Assembly: GCA_023014485.1 (NCBI GenBank)
Contig: JAJOZX010012257.1
Location: 44,027-108,026, forward strand
From: Bathynomus jamesi
Lineage: Eukaryota; Arthropoda; Malacostraca; Isopoda; Cirolanidae
Length of the DNA: 64,000 nucleotides
Direction of reading: 5' to 3'
The notes under the pieces were generated by a model. That model saw only the letters and a program-made list of their open reading frames with translations, had not been told where the DNA came from and made no database searches. A program made the position numbers and the translations under genes. Of this stretch, positions 61,951-64,000 are shown one piece after another (the stretch's first letter is position 1; each line of letters starts with the position of its first letter).

Positions 61951-63760
61951 ATAGAAACGCGTTCTTTGAAGAAGAACCACAAGGGGAAAGTATAACGGAT
62001 TTCGACTTTACGACGGAGGATATTGCACAAGTCATAGGGAAACTAAAAACACACTCAGCGGCAGGACCGGATAAATGGAATGCCACACTGATCAAAAACT
62101 GCAAGAATGCAATCGCTGAGCCCCTATACTGGATATGGAGACGATCATTAAACACGGGAGAAATACCGGGCATCCTGAAGAGCGCGAACATAGTCCCAAT
62201 ATATAAAGGAGGAGATCGATCCGAGGCCAAAAACTATAGGCCAGTGTCGCTTACATCTCATCTCACCAAAATATTTGAAAGAATTGTTAGACAGAAAATC
62301 TATGACTTTTTGGAAACTCAGAAAAAATTCAATGATAACCAACACGGGTTTCGGTCAGGCAGATCATGCCTGTCACAACTAATGGAACACTACAACAACA
62401 TTATTGATTCACTTGAAAGTAATGAAAACTATGATGTACTATACACAGACTTTGCTAAAGCGTTCGACAAGTGTGACCATGGAATCATAATACATAAACT
62501 GAAATATATGGGAATAACAGGAAAAGTAGGGAAATGGATATATAATTTCCCTAGTGAGCGGAGGCAAGTCGTTACAGTACAAGGAGTATCTTCATCAGAA
62601 TCAGAGGTCATCAGCTCAGTACCACAAGGAACGGTATTAGCTCCACTACTCTTCATAATCATGCTAACTGACATAGATGAGGACGTTACCAGAGACAGCA
62701 CAGTAACATCCTTTGCAGATGACACAAAGATCAGTAGAAAAATACGAAAACCAGAAGACATAGGATCTCTACAAACCGACATAAAAAAATTTACAAGTGG
62801 ACTGAAGACAACAATATGAAGTTTAACACCGAGAAATTTCAGCTATTACGGTACGGAAAAAGAGAAGACCTAAAGTCCATGGAATATTATACCCCAAATG
62901 GACAGGAAGTCCAGAGAAATTCCAGAGCAAAAGATTTAGGGGTTGTAATGACAGATGATGCGAAATTTGAAACACAAAATAAGATAGCAGTAAACAGAGC
63001 AAAGAGAATAACGGGTCAGATATTGAGAACTTTTAAACGAAGGGATAGGAATGTAATGATCCCTCTACTGAAAACCCTGATAATACCCAAACTGGAATAC
63101 TGCTCGGTCCTAACATCCCCATATAAAAAAGAAGACATTAGACAGCTGGAGGGGATTCAAAGAAGTTTCACAGCCAAGATCAATGGGTGCAAAGAACTAA
63201 ATTACTGGGATAGGTTACGAGAACTAGACCTATATTCACTGGAAAGGAGAAGAGAGAGATACACCATTATTTACACTTGGAAAATAATGGAGAAACTAGT
63301 CCCTAATCTTACTCTGAATTCTATTTTTACCTACAATAGTCAATAAAATTAGTTTATCAATTGTACTATCATGGAAGCCTTGAAAAATCCATGAACTTTA
63401 AAATTTATGTTTTTCCCTTTTACCTATTCATTATGAAGGTAATTTATCCCACAGAAAAAAATAAAATTTGGTAAAAAAATTTAACCATATCATTGTTTGT
63501 CTAACTTAATTGTTTGTCTAAAATTAAAGTTTTAATCTTTGAATTTTATATTTTATAATAGCCCTCTAAGCGAGTGTCATGTTAAAAATTTGGATACTCT
63601 GCATTGTACTCAACTACCTGAACTCGTTCTGTATAAAACTTGTATTGTAAAAAAATGTCGTCATCTAACTTGAATTACTTACGATGTTATTTCTCAATTG
63701 TATTATATTGTATTAATTGTATTATATTATTGTATTAATACCATTTTAGGGGGGAAATAC
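61772..63760 (+). repeat. B13 interior
   Basis: Leader 61772-61917 with the GAACCCCCCCCC variant of B3 and B5, TA tract 61918-61947 (30 bp), RT segment, 3' interior 63347-63760 with a G6 polypurine tract as in B3. Confidence 0.7.
61948..63346 (+). pseudogene. endonuclease-less non-LTR RT segment, B13
   Basis: Reads IGKL as in B1-B3, not IGEL. One break: seven instead of eight A near 62787, after FADD, the same break as in B1. Frames 62244-62819 and 62816-63346 are otherwise intact. Confidence 0.87.
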
Positions 63761-64000
63761 TGTAAAAAGTGAACAATGAACAATTCCTACACCATCATTA
63801 TATGGATTTTGTCTTCATGCAGTACTTATGTTCGTATAGTTTTTATGTTCGAATGTCCATTTTTACATAAGAACCAAAATCGCTTAACGGGAGTTTGGAT
63901 AATAATTTTACTTGTAGCTTCCTATTTTTGTTCGTGTCACAACCCTACGATCTACCATATCTATGGTTTAGTCGTATCCATTTTCCATTTGTTATAGAAG
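63761..64000 (+). repeat. putative LTR 15, cut by window end
   Basis: First 240 bp of another LTR, beginning TGTAAAAAGTGAAC after G6 and AAA. A 3-bp loss near 63808 (ATGGATTTTGTC for ATGGATTCATTGTC). The array continues beyond the window. Confidence 0.6.

Larger units (their letters stand above)
15071..64000 (+). repeat. macrosatellite-like tandem array of B units
   Basis: LTR starts lie at 15071, 18676, 22259, 25843, 29455, 34794, 38421, 42056, 45685, 49305, 52917, 56530, 60158 and 63761. Spacings are 3583-3635 bp once the 1.71 kb transposon is removed. All units have the same orientation and identical junctions, so they were multiplied as tandem DNA (unequal exchange or rolling-circle-like), not by separate insertions. 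Confidence 0.92.

Noticed and set aside
15071..64000. CRISPR or bacterial repeat system
   Set aside because: Units are kilobases long, carry eukaryotic retroelement RT, and there are no short repeats with unique spacers or cas genes.
16684..64000. Telomeric retrotransposon array of the HeT-A type
   Set aside because: Units share identical junctions and LTR-like ends without variable 5' truncation or poly(A) joints, and no telomere repeat is present; tandem DNA amplification fits better.

Overview
This is repeat DNA from an AT-rich eukaryotic genome. The coding matter is animal-type non-LTR retrotransposon sequence (CR1/Jockey-like ORF1 and ORF2, endonuclease plus FADD reverse transcriptase) and one Tc1-like DNA transposon carrying a GT..AG intron. 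An invertebrate, probably an arthropod, fits best, but nothing here fixes the taxon. I find no host gene, rRNA, tRNA or CRISPR.

Layout. (1) Positions 1-16683 hold two head-to-tail copies (offset about 9.95-9.98 kb) of a long, essentially non-coding element, here called 'A'. It looks like a non-autonomous LTR retrotransposon (LARD type). Its putative LTRs are 1.6 kb, start TGTAAAAAG, end TAACA, follow an A(G)7-8AAA polypurine tract and precede a TGGCGA primer-binding-like motif. A complete 4.4 kb non-LTR retrotransposon (7369-11796; ORF1 7496-8479, ORF2 8493-11485 with one frame break) is nested in the A interior. The left copy is cut by the window start and is decayed. (2) Positions 15071-64000 hold a tandem array of shorter 'B' units, thirteen complete interiors with shared LTRs (LTR-interior-LTR-interior...), period 3.58-3.64 kb. 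Each B interior has a 147 bp leader, a (TA)n tract, an endonuclease-less reverse transcriptase segment from a second, unrelated non-LTR family, and the last ~0.45 kb of the A interior. (3) In the fifth B unit a 1.71 kb Tc1-like transposon (31241-32953) sits in the TA tract.

How the parts relate. A and B share the LTR body and the 3' interior. They differ in the last ~100 bp of the LTR (U5-like end), in the leader and in the cargo. The simplest reading is that a B element arose when a non-LTR RT segment replaced most of the interior, and LTR-LTR unequal exchange then amplified it into a macrosatellite. Units next to A (B1-B3) are the most divergent, B4-B12 are nearly identical, and B13 with its LTR again carries variants of the B3/LTR4 region ten units earlier. 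The RT frame is uninterrupted in B6, B8 and B12 and broken by 1-2 bp indels elsewhere; some of these indels could be assembly error. No gag, protease, RNase H or integrase of an LTR element is visible, so these units could move only with proteins supplied in trans. LTR, PBS and PPT calls rest on sequence pattern alone; no target-site duplication of the LTR element is visible because neither end of the array lies in the window.
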